A stretch of DNA of 64,000 nt from Flavobacteriaceae bacterium (GTDB taxonomy: Bacteria; Bacteroidota; Bacteroidia; Flavobacteriales; Flavobacteriaceae): assembly GCA_021647885.1 (NCBI GenBank), contig JAKITV010000001.1, positions 62,001 to 126,000 on the forward strand, given 5' to 3'. A model generated the notes under the pieces. That model was not told the origin of the DNA. It searched no databases and was given only the letters and a program-made list of their open reading frames with translations. The stretch's first letter is position 1, and each line of letters opens with the position of its first letter. Position numbers and translations under genes: made by a program. Shown piece by piece: positions 26,758-35,171 of the stretch.

Positions 26758-28146
26758 TTGCTAACTGATTATACCAAAGAATTTAAATACAATTTGAAAT
26801 TAGCAACTCCTGTAATGCTGGGAATGCTAGGTCATACTTTTGTGAGTTTTGTAGATAATATCATGGTTGGTCAGTTAGGTACTGCCGAATTAGCCGCAGT
26901 TTCATTAGGCAATAGTTTTATTTTTATCGCAATGTCGCTTGGTATTGGATTTTCTACAGCAATCACACCTTTAATTGCTGAAGCAGACTCTGGAAATGAT
27001 TTTAAAAAGGGAAAGTCTTCATTTAAACATGGATTATTTTTGTGTACAGTTTTAAGCTTTGCTTTATTTGGATTAATCCTACTATCAAAACCTTTAATGA
27101 GTCTTATGAACCAACCTGAAGAGGTTGTAATTTTAGCCATTCCATATTTAGATTTGGTGGCTTTTTCGTTAATACCTCTAATTATTTTTCAAGGTTTTAA
27201 ACAATTTAGTGACGGATTATCTATGACTAAATACCCAATGTATGCTACAATTTTGGCTAATGTTGTAAATGTTGTTTTAAATTATGTTTTGATTTTCGGA
27301 AAATTTGGATTTCCACAAATGGGAATTGTAGGTGCTGCAGTTGGTACATTGGCTTCCCGTTTTATAATGCTATTCTTTTTGTGGTGGATATTAAAGCAAA
27401 ATAAAAAGTCTAAAGATTATGTTACTAATATCAAATTATTTGTGCTTGAAAACAAAATGATTAAAAGAATAGTAAATCTTGGGCTACCAAGTGCTATGCA
27501 GATGTTTTTTGAAGTAGCTATTTTTACTGCTGCTATTTGGCTAAGTGGCACTTTAGGTAAAAACCCTCAGGCAGCTAACCAAATAGCACTTAACTTATCG
27601 TCAATGACCTTTATGGTAGCTATAGGATTAAGTGTGGCAGCTATGGTAAGAGTAGGAAACCAAAAAGGATTACAAAACTTTAAAGAACTTAGACGTATAG
27701 CTTTCTCAATATTTCTATTAGGTCTTGGTTTGGCTTTAGTTTTTGCGCTTTTATTTTTAGCATTTCATCAAGTATTACCAAAATTATATTTGAATTTAGA
27801 TGATGCTAATAATTTTAGTGATAACTCGGAAGTAATAGTAATTGCAGCAAAACTATTATTATTAGCAGCAATTTTTCAGTTAAGCGATAGTGTTCAAGTT
27901 ATGGTTTTAGGAGCATTAAGAGGGTTACAAGATGTAAAAATACCAACTCTAATTACTTTTATTGCTTATTGGCTAATTGGTTTTCCTATAAGCTATTTTT
28001 TAGGTAAAGAAGAAGCTTATGCTAGTTTCGGAATATGGATAGGACTTTTAGTTGGGCTTACTGCTGCAGCTATTATGTTGTATATTAGATTTAATTATTT
28101 AACAAAACGATTAATTAAAGAAAAGCTTATTGACAATATTATCTAG
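26758..28146 (+). CDS. MATE family efflux transporter
   Basis: A 462-aa membrane exporter with 12 predicted helices that exchanges Na+ or H+ for drugs or metabolites. The family blocks are present: LKLATPVMLGMLGHTFVSFVDNIMVGQLGTAELAAVSLGN at the N-terminus, then AQP-like NQIALNLSSMTFMVAIGLSVAAMVRVGN (the second-half repeat), and GALRGLQDVKIPTLITFIAYW. The start is TTG at 26758, which begins LTDYTKEFKYNLKLA as in homologues. The substrate cannot be read from the sequence. It is followed by its own terminator-free gap and a promoter for the next gene. Confidence 0.93.
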   Translation: MLTDYTKEFKYNLKLATPVMLGMLGHTFVSFVDNIMVGQLGTAELAAVSLGNSFIFIAMSLGIGFSTAITPLIAEADSGNDFKKGKSSFKHGLFLCTVLSFALFGLILLSKPLMSLMNQPEEVVILAIPYLDLVAFSLIPLIIFQGFKQFSDGLSMTKYPMYATILANVVNVVLNYVLIFGKFGFPQMGIVGAAVGTLASRFIMLFFLWWILKQNKKSKDYVTNIKLFVLENKMIKRIVNLGLPSAMQMFFEVAIFTAAIWLSGTLGKNPQAANQIALNLSSMTFMVAIGLSVAAMVRVGNQKGLQNFKELRRIAFSIFLLGLGLALVFALLFLAFHQVLPKLYLNLDDANNFSDNSEVIVIAAKLLLLAAIFQLSDSVQVMVLGALRGLQDVKIPTLITFIAYWLIGFPISYFLGKEEAYASFGIWIGLLVGLTAAAIMLYIRFNYLTKRLIKEKLIDNII

Positions 28147-28162
28147 ATTTAAATTAAATTTG
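28130..28162 (+). promoter_or_regulatory. promoter for the small acidic protein and PAP2 genes
   Basis: TTG (28130-28132), 22-nt spacer, TAAATTTG (28155-28162). The -33 box lies inside the end of the MATE gene. The ATG at 28209 is about 40 nt downstream of the predicted start of transcription. Confidence 0.5.
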
Positions 28163-28208
28163 TCTTTCTGCAGAAGCGGAAAATCTATTAAAACAATACT
28201 TAATTATT

Positions 28209-28436
28209 ATGGAGCTCCCAAAATTTATACTTGGCGACAATACCGATTTACCGAATGCTATTTTTGTAATTCATACAGTATTCCCCAGATTTATTATAAA
28301 TCTTGAGAATGACGAAATAGAATGGTTAGAAGAATTCGACCAACATGATGAAAAAGAATTATTAAGTGAAACAGAAAACGTGATTAAAGAAGCTTCAGCC
28401 TTTTACGATAGAGAAGTTTCAAGATACGATGAATAA
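28209..28436 (+). CDS. small acidic conserved protein, function unknown
   Basis: A 75-aa soluble protein, strongly acidic in its second half (NDEIEWLEEFDQHDEKELLSE) and with a helical C-terminus. It has no membrane segment and no known motif. It matches the kind of short conserved hypothetical found next to PAP2 phosphatase genes in Flavobacteriaceae. It is 10 bp upstream of the PAP2 gene, so the two are likely cotranscribed from the promoter at 28130. Confidence 0.72.
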   Translation: MELPKFILGDNTDLPNAIFVIHTVFPRFIINLENDEIEWLEEFDQHDEKELLSETENVIKEASAFYDREVSRYDE

Positions 28437-28446
28437 ATTATAGTAT

Positions 28447-29013
28447 ATGTTAGAACAGCTTATTCATTGTGACAAAGAACTTTTCCTATTTTTAAATAAT
28501 TTAGGAACATCTACTTGGGATAATTTTTGGTTGGTGGTGACTAACAAACTTACTTTTATTCCGCTATATGCTTTGCTACTCTATTTAGTTTATAAACATT
28601 TAGGATTAAAACCATTATTACTATTAGTTTTAGTTATTGCAGCTATGATAACATTTACAGATCAGGTCACAAATCTTTTTAAAGATGGTTTTGAACGTTT
28701 AAGACCTTGTAGGGAAGATGGTGTAAAGGAATTTATGCGTTATATAGCACCTCGTTGTGGAAAATACGGTTTCTTTTCTGGACATTCATCAAACTCAATG
28801 GCAGCAGCAGTTTTTGCAGGATTATTATTAAGACCCTATTATAAAAAACTAATATTCATTTTATTGTTTTGGAGTGCTCTGGTTGCCTATAGTAGAATTT
28901 ATGTTGGTGTACATTATCCTTTAGATATTATTTGCGGAATGTCTTTTGGTGCACTTGCAGGTTTTGGTTTTTATAAACTTCAAAACTACTTAAGACAACG
29001 TTTTATTCCTTGA
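28447..29013 (+). CDS. PAP2 family membrane phosphatase
   Basis: A 188-aa integral membrane acid phosphatase/phosphotransferase of the lipid phosphate phosphatase type (undecaprenyl-pyrophosphate, phosphatidate or lipid A phosphates are possible substrates). The three motifs are readable: KDGFERLRPC (KX6RP), GFFSGHSSNSMA (SGH) and RIYVGVHYPLDIICG (RX5HX3D). About five helices are predicted. The role cannot be narrowed, but recycling of the C55 lipid carrier is the usual function and would serve the nearby glycan loci. Confidence 0.92.
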   Translation: MLEQLIHCDKELFLFLNNLGTSTWDNFWLVVTNKLTFIPLYALLLYLVYKHLGLKPLLLLVLVIAAMITFTDQVTNLFKDGFERLRPCREDGVKEFMRYIAPRCGKYGFFSGHSSNSMAAAVFAGLLLRPYYKKLIFILLFWSALVAYSRIYVGVHYPLDIICGMSFGALAGFGFYKLQNYLRQRFIP

Positions 29014-29063
29014 TAGATAAAAATCAATCGATACAAAAAGCATTACTGTTTTAAAGTGTGGCA

Positions 29064-30116
29064 TTAGCTCTTACCAAGAATTCCAGTTACTATTTTTATG
29101 CAGTCATCATTACTCTTATTATTTGTGTTAATTGACATGTTATTATTACCGTAAGGTTCGTACACACTTTGATTAGTAACTGAAAAAAGCCCAATTGTAG
29201 GAGTAAGACTTGAGCTGGCTAAATGCATTATACCACTATCTGCACCAATAAAGACTTCAGTATTTGCGATTACCGATCCTATTTCGCGAATATCATTACT
29301 ATAAAAGGTGGGCGCTTTAAACCCAATTTTTGAAATATTTTCTATAGGTAAAACTTCTATAATATTATAGTTAGAATATTCTTCTTTTAATTTTTCATAA
29401 AAACTTGACCACCAAGTCTCAGAGTAACATTTATTTCCAGTAGCAAACGTAAAAATACAAATCGTCTTTTTGGTATTATTTACTAAGTCATTTAATGTCT
29501 TTTTACCTTTTTCTATTTCAGTAGTGCTTAATTTGAGATTTAAGACAGGTATTGGGTATTCATTTACTTCAATCCCTTGGTTGAATAAATATTCTCTCAA
29601 ATTGTAAACCGGATATTTTGCAAGATGCTTAAAATCTTTATACTTTAATTTAATTTCTTCACTAGTATCACCAAAAATTTTGTAAGTTGAATTTACAAAT
29701 TGGGTTGATAATCTTCCAGATGAAGAATCATTATCTATATTAATAACAATATCGTAATGACGTTTTCTTAAAGACAACCATACTTGAACATATTTTATTA
29801 AATGCTTAAATGGTTTTTTTGGGAGTTGGATTATTCTATCTATGTTTTCATAATTTTCAAACAAAATTGAAGATAAATTACCTTTTACAAACAAATCAAT
29901 TTTACACTGTGGAAACATTGTAATTATTTCTTGGAGAAGCGGAGTAATTAATAAGAGATTGCCTAATCTTTGATTTGGTCTGCTAATTAATACTCTTTTA
30001 ATTTCAATGTTAGTCGATAAACCTTGATTTTTAGGAGTATAAGACTTGCCTACATTTTTAGTTATTGAATGCATTAATTTTCTTCTTAATGCATTTATTG
30101 GCTTTAAAATACTCAT
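29064..30116 (-). CDS. glycosyltransferase family 9 (heptosyltransferase-like)
   Basis: A 350-aa GT-B enzyme for LPS core or surface glycan assembly. It shows RVLISRPNQRLGNLLLITPLLQEI (N-terminal nucleotide-sugar fold), FPQCKIDLFVKG, the C-terminal CIFTFATGNKCYSETWW, and FIGADSGIMHLASSS, a hallmark of the GT9 donor site. The sugar is not necessarily heptose. It is monocistronic with its own promoter, on the strand opposite the PAP2 gene. Confidence 0.9.
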   Translation of the reverse strand: MSILKPINALRRKLMHSITKNVGKSYTPKNQGLSTNIEIKRVLISRPNQRLGNLLLITPLLQEIITMFPQCKIDLFVKGNLSSILFENYENIDRIIQLPKKPFKHLIKYVQVWLSLRKRHYDIVINIDNDSSSGRLSTQFVNSTYKIFGDTSEEIKLKYKDFKHLAKYPVYNLREYLFNQGIEVNEYPIPVLNLKLSTTEIEKGKKTLNDLVNNTKKTICIFTFATGNKCYSETWWSSFYEKLKEEYSNYNIIEVLPIENISKIGFKAPTFYSNDIREIGSVIANTEVFIGADSGIMHLASSSLTPTIGLFSVTNQSVYEPYGNNNMSINTNNKSNDDCIKIVTGILGKS

Positions 30117-30149
30117 ATTACGAGAGTCAGTTATTAAGATTTAAAAATG

Positions 30150-30177
30150 CAAATATACTAACTTCAACCTAATCAAA
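30150..30177 (-). promoter_or_regulatory. promoter of the GT9 gene
   Basis: On the minus strand TTTG (30177-30174), a 16-nt spacer (slightly short) and TATATTTG (30157-30150). It lies about 34 nt ahead of the ATG at 30116. Confidence 0.5.
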
Positions 30178-30407
30178 TATTAATTTTTTAATTTGCCACT
30201 TTGTTTAGATATTATTCACGAAATGTCTTTTGATAAGGTATTTCACTATCCATAATTTGTTAATAACCAATTATCATCAATAATTATTTTTCGTATTGTG
30301 ATAAAATTACGAGTTTCTAAAATGGTAACATCTAAAGCATCTATATTAAAACTTAACATGATTTAAACACAATTATTATAGTAAGAATTGGGTTGCTTTC
30401 AATGATT

Positions 30408-31031
30408 TTAATCATTTTGCTTATGTAGTATTATTAAATTTCTAATGTAGATGATAGAGCCAAATAAATGTCCGATAAATAAAACGGGATCTTTTCGGTT
30501 AATCGCATAAACTAAAATTAAAATAGAACCTATGAGACTTAAAAGCCAAAACCCTAAAGGAAAATACGATTTTTTTTTGTATTCCGAAAATATCCACTGA
30601 TACACAAAGCGTAAAGTAAAGACAACTTGAGATACGATCCCTAACCACAATAACCATTTAGGAATAGCGTCATTTCTAAATAAAAGATTTTTGTCAATTA
30701 CATTATTATTAAAGCAATATATAATGATTAAAGTAGGAATGCTATACAGCACGAGCCTTAAAAACCAGTGCAGTTTTTTCCATTCGTTTTGTAATTGTAA
30801 ATTTCTTATGTATATAAAATACGTGAGAGATTGTCCTAACATAATGGCAAAATCATCTCGCAAATAGCCATAAATAAAAAGCAAAAATGAGGCAATTAAA
30901 CTTAAAGTCCAGAATAAAGTAGGTGTAATAACTTTGCGTTGTTTTTCCGAAGTAATCCATTGAATAATTAACCTCGATGAGAATAAAATTTGAGCAATAA
31001 ATCCAATTGTATATATTGACCAATGGCTCAT
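30408..31031 (-). CDS. tandem LAB_N (lipid-A-disaccharide synthase N-terminal-like) membrane protein
   Basis: A 207-aa membrane protein made of two copies of the LAB_N domain (each ~70 aa, three helices). Copy 1 (about residues 8-82) has FSSRLIIQWITSEKQRKVI...LGQSLTYFIYIRNLQL. Copy 2 (about 130-205) has FTLRFVYQWIFSEYKKKSY...IGHLFGSIIYIRNLII. LAB_N proteins usually accompany ArnC-type transferases in lipid A modification loci. It overlaps the upstream GT2 stop by one base, and the two are likely one functional unit. Confidence 0.88.
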   Translation of the reverse strand: MSHWSIYTIGFIAQILFSSRLIIQWITSEKQRKVITPTLFWTLSLIASFLLFIYGYLRDDFAIMLGQSLTYFIYIRNLQLQNEWKKLHWFLRLVLYSIPTLIIIYCFNNNVIDKNLLFRNDAIPKWLLWLGIVSQVVFTLRFVYQWIFSEYKKKSYFPLGFWLLSLIGSILILVYAINRKDPVLFIGHLFGSIIYIRNLIILHKQND

Positions 31032-31744
31032 TAACTCTTTTTATAAATAGTATAGTTTATATATTTTCTTTTCATCCAAAGGTAGGCAAAGCAATCGCTT
31101 AAGGGACCTAGTAAGCGATTCCATAAACCAAACTTTGCTTGTCCTGGAATACGTGGAAAATGCTGTACAGGAATTTGAATAATTTTACCTTTCTGCAATA
31201 AAATCATAGCAGGTAAAAAGCGATGTAAGCCTTTAAACATTGGGATACGCTTGGCGTAATCGGTTTTAATAACTTTTAGAGGGCAACCAGTATCATCCAT
31301 TCCATCATGTGTAAATATTCTTCTAATACCATTTGCTATAGTTGAAGATATGTTTTTTACAAACGAGTCTTTTCTATTGGTTCTAACTCCTGTAACCAAA
31401 TCGTAATTGTCTATGTGTTCTAAAAGTAAATTAAAATCTTCAGGTGCAGTTTGAAGGTCGGAGTCCATATAACCTATAAATTCTGTCTCAACATAATCAA
31501 AACCAGCTTTAATAGCAGTACTTAATCCTTTATTTTCTTTAAAACTAATAAAAGTAAACTCGGGATTCCTATTACAAATATCTTCTATTAACTTCTGGCT
31601 TTTATCTTTAGAACCATCATTGATAAACAAAATTTTAGTAGTTTTTGTTGCAATTTTAGTATAATTAAGTAGTTCTTGTTCTACACGAAGTAAATTTTCT
31701 TCTTCATTGTAAACAGGAACAATAATGGTGAATCTATAATTCAT
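31031..31744 (-). CDS. GT2 polyprenyl-phosphate glycosyltransferase (DPM1/ArnC-like)
   Basis: Transfers a sugar from a nucleotide donor to polyprenyl phosphate, making a lipid-linked donor for membrane transferases. The ~237-aa protein has TIIVPVYNEEENL, FINDGSKDKS, DSDLQTAPEDF (metal-binding DxD-like) and the GxC-containing FTHDGMDDTGCPLKVI. It lacks the C-terminal helices of ArnC and so is closer to the soluble DPM1 type. The ATG at 31744 is preferred to an upstream GTG at 31750. It forms a coupled pair with the LAB_N gene. Confidence 0.88.
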   Translation of the reverse strand: MNYRFTIIVPVYNEEENLLRVEQELLNYTKIATKTTKILFINDGSKDKSQKLIEDICNRNPEFTFISFKENKGLSTAIKAGFDYVETEFIGYMDSDLQTAPEDFNLLLEHIDNYDLVTGVRTNRKDSFVKNISSTIANGIRRIFTHDGMDDTGCPLKVIKTDYAKRIPMFKGLHRFLPAMILLQKGKIIQIPVQHFPRIPGQAKFGLWNRLLGPLSDCFAYLWMKRKYINYTIYKKS

Positions 31745-31746
31745 CT

Positions 31747-31761
31747 GCACTAAGTTAGTGC
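31747..31761. promoter_or_regulatory. perfect dyad GCACTAA-G-TTAGTGC in the GT2 leader
   Basis: A 15-bp symmetrical site between the predicted transcription start and the ATG at 31744. With a one-base centre it cannot form an RNA hairpin easily, so a protein operator is more plausible. No regulator is identified. Confidence 0.4.
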
Positions 31762-31763
31762 TA

Positions 31764-31792
31764 CAAAAATATTGTTTTTTAGATTAACCCAA
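31764..31792 (-). promoter_or_regulatory. promoter of the GT2/LAB_N pair
   Basis: On the minus strand TTG (31792-31790), 18-nt spacer, TATTTTTG (31771-31764). The dyad at 31747-31761 lies right at the expected start of transcription. Confidence 0.55.
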
Positions 31793-31849
31793 TACTTTCA
31801 TATTTTAATTATAAAAAAGATGTTAAATTGCAGCAGTAAAATATAGTAA

Positions 31850-32791
31850 ATGAAAATATTAATAACAGGAGTTGCAGGTTTTATAGGTTCTCATACAGCT
31901 GAACGTTTACAAGCTTTAGGGCATGAGGTTGTTGGTGTGGATAATTTTAGTGAATACTATGATATAGAGCTGAAAAAATTGAATGCCGAAACCATTGAGC
32001 GAAAAGGCGTAAAAATTTTAAAAATAGATTTGAGGCAAGACAATTTAGCAAGTGTTTTACCTAATGATGTAAATTATATATTTCATTTTGCTGCACAACC
32101 TGGCATTTCAACTACATCTACGTTCGAAGATTATTTTAGCAACAATATCATTGCTACAAAAAATTTAATCGATTATGCATTAGAACTGCCAAATTTAAAG
32201 TTGTTTGTAAATATTGCAACCTCTTCAATTTATGGCTTAGAGGCAACCTATCCTGAAGATGTAGCTACTAAACCAGCCTCTCATTATGGTGTAACAAAAT
32301 TGGCTGCAGAGCAGTTAGTACTTCAAAAAAGCAGGGAAAAGCAAATGATTTCCTGTTCATTGCGACTATATTCTGTTATTGGACCACGTGAGCGTCCAGA
32401 AAAAATGTATACAAAGCTTATTGATTTAGGATTAAAAGGAGAAGCGTTTCCGTTGTTTGATGGAAGCGATAAGCACTTACGTAGTTTTACCTATGTTGGC
32501 GATATTGTAGATGGAATTGTGAGCGTGATTGACAAAGAATCTATTGTAAATGGTGAGATATTTAATTTAGGAACAGAAGTAGAACATACAACTCAAGATG
32601 GTATTGAAGCTGTAGAAGAAGTTTTAGGTATAGCCATTAAGATTAATGTTATCCCGAAAAGAGCAGGAGACCAATTACGTACAAAAGCTAATATTGATAA
32701 AGCTAGAAGATTATTAAACTATAATCCGCAAACTACCTTGATTGAAAGTGTTAGGCACCAAGTTAATTGGTATAAGGAGAATTTTTTATAG
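31850..32791 (+). CDS. NAD-dependent epimerase/dehydratase (UDP-glucuronate-epimerase-like SDR)
   Basis: A 313-aa extended short-chain dehydrogenase acting on a nucleotide sugar. The NAD fold is ITGVAGFIGSH (residues 5-15), the catalytic triad includes the YGVTK (YxxxK) pair, and GPRERPEKMYTKLI and RSFTYVGDIV are typical of UDP-glucuronic-acid 4-epimerase-like enzymes. The stop codon lies in the last six bases shared with the oppositely oriented meaB gene, so the two genes overlap tail to tail. The genes on its right are unrelated to glycan synthesis. Confidence 0.88.
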   Translation: MKILITGVAGFIGSHTAERLQALGHEVVGVDNFSEYYDIELKKLNAETIERKGVKILKIDLRQDNLASVLPNDVNYIFHFAAQPGISTTSTFEDYFSNNIIATKNLIDYALELPNLKLFVNIATSSIYGLEATYPEDVATKPASHYGVTKLAAEQLVLQKSREKQMISCSLRLYSVIGPRERPEKMYTKLIDLGLKGEAFPLFDGSDKHLRSFTYVGDIVDGIVSVIDKESIVNGEIFNLGTEVEHTTQDGIEAVEEVLGIAIKINVIPKRAGDQLRTKANIDKARRLLNYNPQTTLIESVRHQVNWYKENFL

Positions 32792-33862
32792 TTTCAGTAA
32801 GATTTCTGCAGCAATAAAAGGTGTGGTTTTATTTTTCTCAATCAATTTAAGTTGATTTTTAAGCTCTTTTTTTATTTCTGAACGCTTAAAAAAATCAGAT
32901 TTTAATTGTTCTTCTATTGTTTGAATTAACCAAAACTTATTTTGTTCATTACGTTTTAAATCAAAGTGGTTATTTTGCTTGGTAAGAGTTTCATAGTCGC
33001 AAATCATTTTCCAAACATCAGTAATGCCTTCATTTTGTAAAGCACTACAAATGGAAACTTTAGGTTGCCATTCAGAATTTTTTAAAGGATAAAAGTGAAG
33101 TGCTCTGTTAAATTCTACTTGAGCAAGTTTAGCAGGTTTAATATTGTCGCCATCCGCTTTATTAATAACAATAGCATCAGCCATTTCAATTATACCACGT
33201 TTTATTCCTTGTAATTCATCTCCAGCTCCTGCGAGTTTCAACAATAAAAAGAAATCTACCATGCTATGTACAGCAACTTCACTTTGCCCAACACCAACAG
33301 TTTCAATAATGATAGTATCAAATCCTGCTGCTTCGCAAAGTATAATGGTTTCTCGTGTTTTTCTGGCAACACCACCAAGGGAATCACCAGATGCCGAAGG
33401 ACGAATAAAAGCATTTTTGTCTTTTACTAAATCTTCCATTCGTGTTTTATCTCCTAAAATACTGCCTTTTGTTATCGTGCTACTTGGATCAATTGCTAGA
33501 ACAGCAACTTTTTTGCCCAATCCAGTAAGATGCTTTCCAAAGGCTTCAATAAAAGTACTTTTACCAACACCAGGAACACCAGTTATTCCTATTCTGATAG
33601 ATTGATTAGCTTTAGATAAACATGCGTTAATTATTGTATTTGCTTTTTCTAAATGTTTGGTATTTTTACTTTCCACTAGTGTAATTGCACGACTTAAAGC
33701 AGTAATATCTCCTTTTAAAATTCCATTAATAAGATCATTTGCACTAGGTTGCGTTTCCCGTTTCCCTTTTAGTTTAGAAATAGAATTGTTGTTGGTTATT
33801 TCTGGTTGAGAAACTCCTTTATTTTCTTTTAAAGCTGATTTATGATTTTTTTTATTTGCCAC
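32786..33862 (-). CDS. meaB: methylmalonyl-CoA mutase-associated GTPase MeaB
   Basis: GTPase chaperone that gates AdoCbl loading and protects methylmalonyl-CoA mutase. The 358-aa protein has Walker A GVPGVGKSTF, the switch DPSST, GDKTRM, ETVGVGQSE and the specificity motif NKAD. The starting region (MANKKNHKSALKE...) is a family-variable N-terminal extension of about 30 residues. The start is GTG at 33862. It is far from the mutase gene at the left edge. A hairpin (33868-33889) lies just upstream of the start. Confidence 0.95.
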   Translation of the reverse strand: MANKKNHKSALKENKGVSQPEITNNNSISKLKGKRETQPSANDLINGILKGDITALSRAITLVESKNTKHLEKANTIINACLSKANQSIRIGITGVPGVGKSTFIEAFGKHLTGLGKKVAVLAIDPSSTITKGSILGDKTRMEDLVKDKNAFIRPSASGDSLGGVARKTRETIILCEAAGFDTIIIETVGVGQSEVAVHSMVDFFLLLKLAGAGDELQGIKRGIIEMADAIVINKADGDNIKPAKLAQVEFNRALHFYPLKNSEWQPKVSICSALQNEGITDVWKMICDYETLTKQNNHFDLKRNEQNKFWLIQTIEEQLKSDFFKRSEIKKELKNQLKLIEKNKTTPFIAAEILLKL

Positions 33863-33867
33863 GATTT

Positions 33868-33889
33868 ATGCTGAACTAGTTTCAGTAAT
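33868..33889. repeat. ATGCTGAACTAGTTTCAGTAAT hairpin-like dispersed repeat
   Basis: Imperfect inverted repeat related to 15978-15998. It lies immediately upstream of the meaB start codon. The 33932-33957 stretch that follows is a member of the ACTG-rich dispersed repeat family. Confidence 0.4.
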
Positions 33890-33961
33890 ACATAAATATA
33901 TTTAAATCAAAATTTATTATTATAAAGCAAAGACTGCAAACTGAATACTGCCACTGCATAC

Positions 33962-34510
33962 TTATTTCAACGGAACAACAATTTTAGTTTTATCCCAAGC
34001 CATGGTTAAAGATAAGTTATCTGTCGAATTATCAAAAGCAATTGTAAATTGTTCTACTGTATTTTCAAGAGATTGAACTGGAACATCAATATTTATAACA
34101 TCAAACTCTGCTTCACGCATCGTTTGCATGGCATCATTAACTCCCCAAGCATATTGTTTAGAATTAAAAATAACGTGCCAAGTATCTTTATTTGGAATCG
34201 TCCATAACGTATATTTCCCAGCAGCTAAAGAATCAATGCCAATTTTAAGTGCTTGGTTGGTTTCAAAAGTTGTGGCTTCGTTAGCTCCTGTACGCCAAAC
34301 TTTATTATAGGCAACTAAACCACCAAAAATATCACGATCTCTTTTTGAAGGTCTGTTGTAAAACACTTCAAGCTCTAAATCGTTAAGTTTAAACTCGACT
34401 GTATCTTTCGGGCTCAATGGCTTTTTAAAAATATCTCCATAAGCATAAATAAAAATACCAGTAGCTACAATTACTAATAGAAAAATAATTCGTTTTAAAA
34501 ATAAATTCAT
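33962..34510 (-). CDS. DUF2911 domain-containing protein, membrane-anchored
   Basis: A 182-aa protein with one N-terminal membrane helix (IIFLLVIVATGIFIYAYGDIF) and a periplasmic DUF2911 domain. Family patterns are VEFKLNDLELEVFYNRPSKRDRDIFGGLV, WRTGANEATTFE, LAAGKYTLWTIPNKDTWHVIFN and LTMAWDKTKIVVPLK. Function is unknown. It lies on the minus strand just beyond the displaced secA fragment and was probably the original downstream neighbour of secA. Confidence 0.9.
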   Translation of the reverse strand: MNLFLKRIIFLLVIVATGIFIYAYGDIFKKPLSPKDTVEFKLNDLELEVFYNRPSKRDRDIFGGLVAYNKVWRTGANEATTFETNQALKIGIDSLAAGKYTLWTIPNKDTWHVIFNSKQYAWGVNDAMQTMREAEFDVINIDVPVQSLENTVEQFTIAFDNSTDNLSLTMAWDKTKIVVPLK

Positions 34511-34798
34511 AAAATAAAATTTGACTCTATAAAAGTAATTATAAAGTGTCGTTTTCTTTTAAAGAAACGTTAATTTGTTTGTCTTTGTTTTATAAAAGCA
34601 AAAAAATAATTACCTTTTTTGCAACATCCACTTTTTTGTGTCGTCTTTAAGTTGAACCTAACTAAAAACCAAAGTTGAATTCATTTACAATTGACATTGT
34701 AGAAAAATGCAAACAAAACGTTTCGTTATATTTTAAAAGAAAACTTAAGCAATAAAACCATTGTTATTAATGCAAAATACAGTAATGTAGTGATGCAA
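34511..34798. other. AT-rich intergenic stretch upstream of DUF2911
   Basis: No gene, RNA or repeat recognised. It is rich in A and T runs and has no clear promoter pair reading into the DUF2911 gene. Confidence 0.45.
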
Positions 34799-34840
34799 TA
34801 AAAAAATTCCTGCAAATCCCGATAGCTATCGGGAAGGAAT
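34799..34840 (-). terminator. terminator of the displaced secA 3' end, containing a perfect palindrome
   Basis: TCCCGATAGCTATCGGGA (34817-34834) is a perfect 18-bp palindrome. It is extended by AGGAAT (34835-34840) pairing with ATTCCT (34806-34811) across a 5-nt bulge, then seven T on the minus strand. It lies 14 bp past the stop codon of the secA fragment at 34854 and reads in its direction. The intact secA at 39504 has no comparable terminator. Confidence 0.75.
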
Positions 34841-34853
34841 CTCATTATCTTTA

Positions 34854-35005
34854 TTACTCCTCAACCAAAACCCATTCGCCTTTTGTAATTAAAGGCATCG
34901 CTTGTTTATATTTTAGGGTTTTATTTTCTCCGCTTATCACGTGTTTTATTGTTACACGATCGTTACGTCCAATCTTTTAGGTACTTTTCTTACAACCAAT
35001 CTCGA
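34854..35005 (-). pseudogene. secA: displaced/duplicated 3' end of secA
   Basis: The 120 bp 34854-34973 match 39504-39623 (the end of intact secA) at 116 positions with no gap, in the same orientation, exactly 4650 bp apart. The reading is KIGRNDRVTIKHVISGENKT...VLVEE with Ile-to-Met and Asp-to-Glu changes and an intact stop. A 1-bp insertion just upstream (around 34974-34979) breaks the frame, and only a weak trace (VRKVPK for VRERPK) continues to about 35005. No promoter or start exists, so it is a remnant. Confidence 0.9.
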
Positions 35006-35171
35006 TAGTTACCGATACGGATTTCATTACTGCCTGATGACCTGTTGGGAATAATGCTCTCTTTAACTCGTCAATTTCAACATATTTTGTTAAAAATATT
35101 ACAGGATTAGCTCAATAGAAATAGGCAGTTAAACGTGTTTTAAGTGTGTTTCATCGATTTTTTTAACGTAA
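35006..35171. other. short non-coding stretch inside the candidate island
   Basis: No ORF or RNA recognised. A second GATAG-TTACCGATA motif (35003-35019 region) resembles half of the palindrome at 34817-34834. Confidence 0.35.

Noticed and set aside
33144-33605. 153-codon open frame antisense to meaB
   Set aside because: It mirrors the codon structure of a well-supported GTPase and has no motif or start signal of its own.
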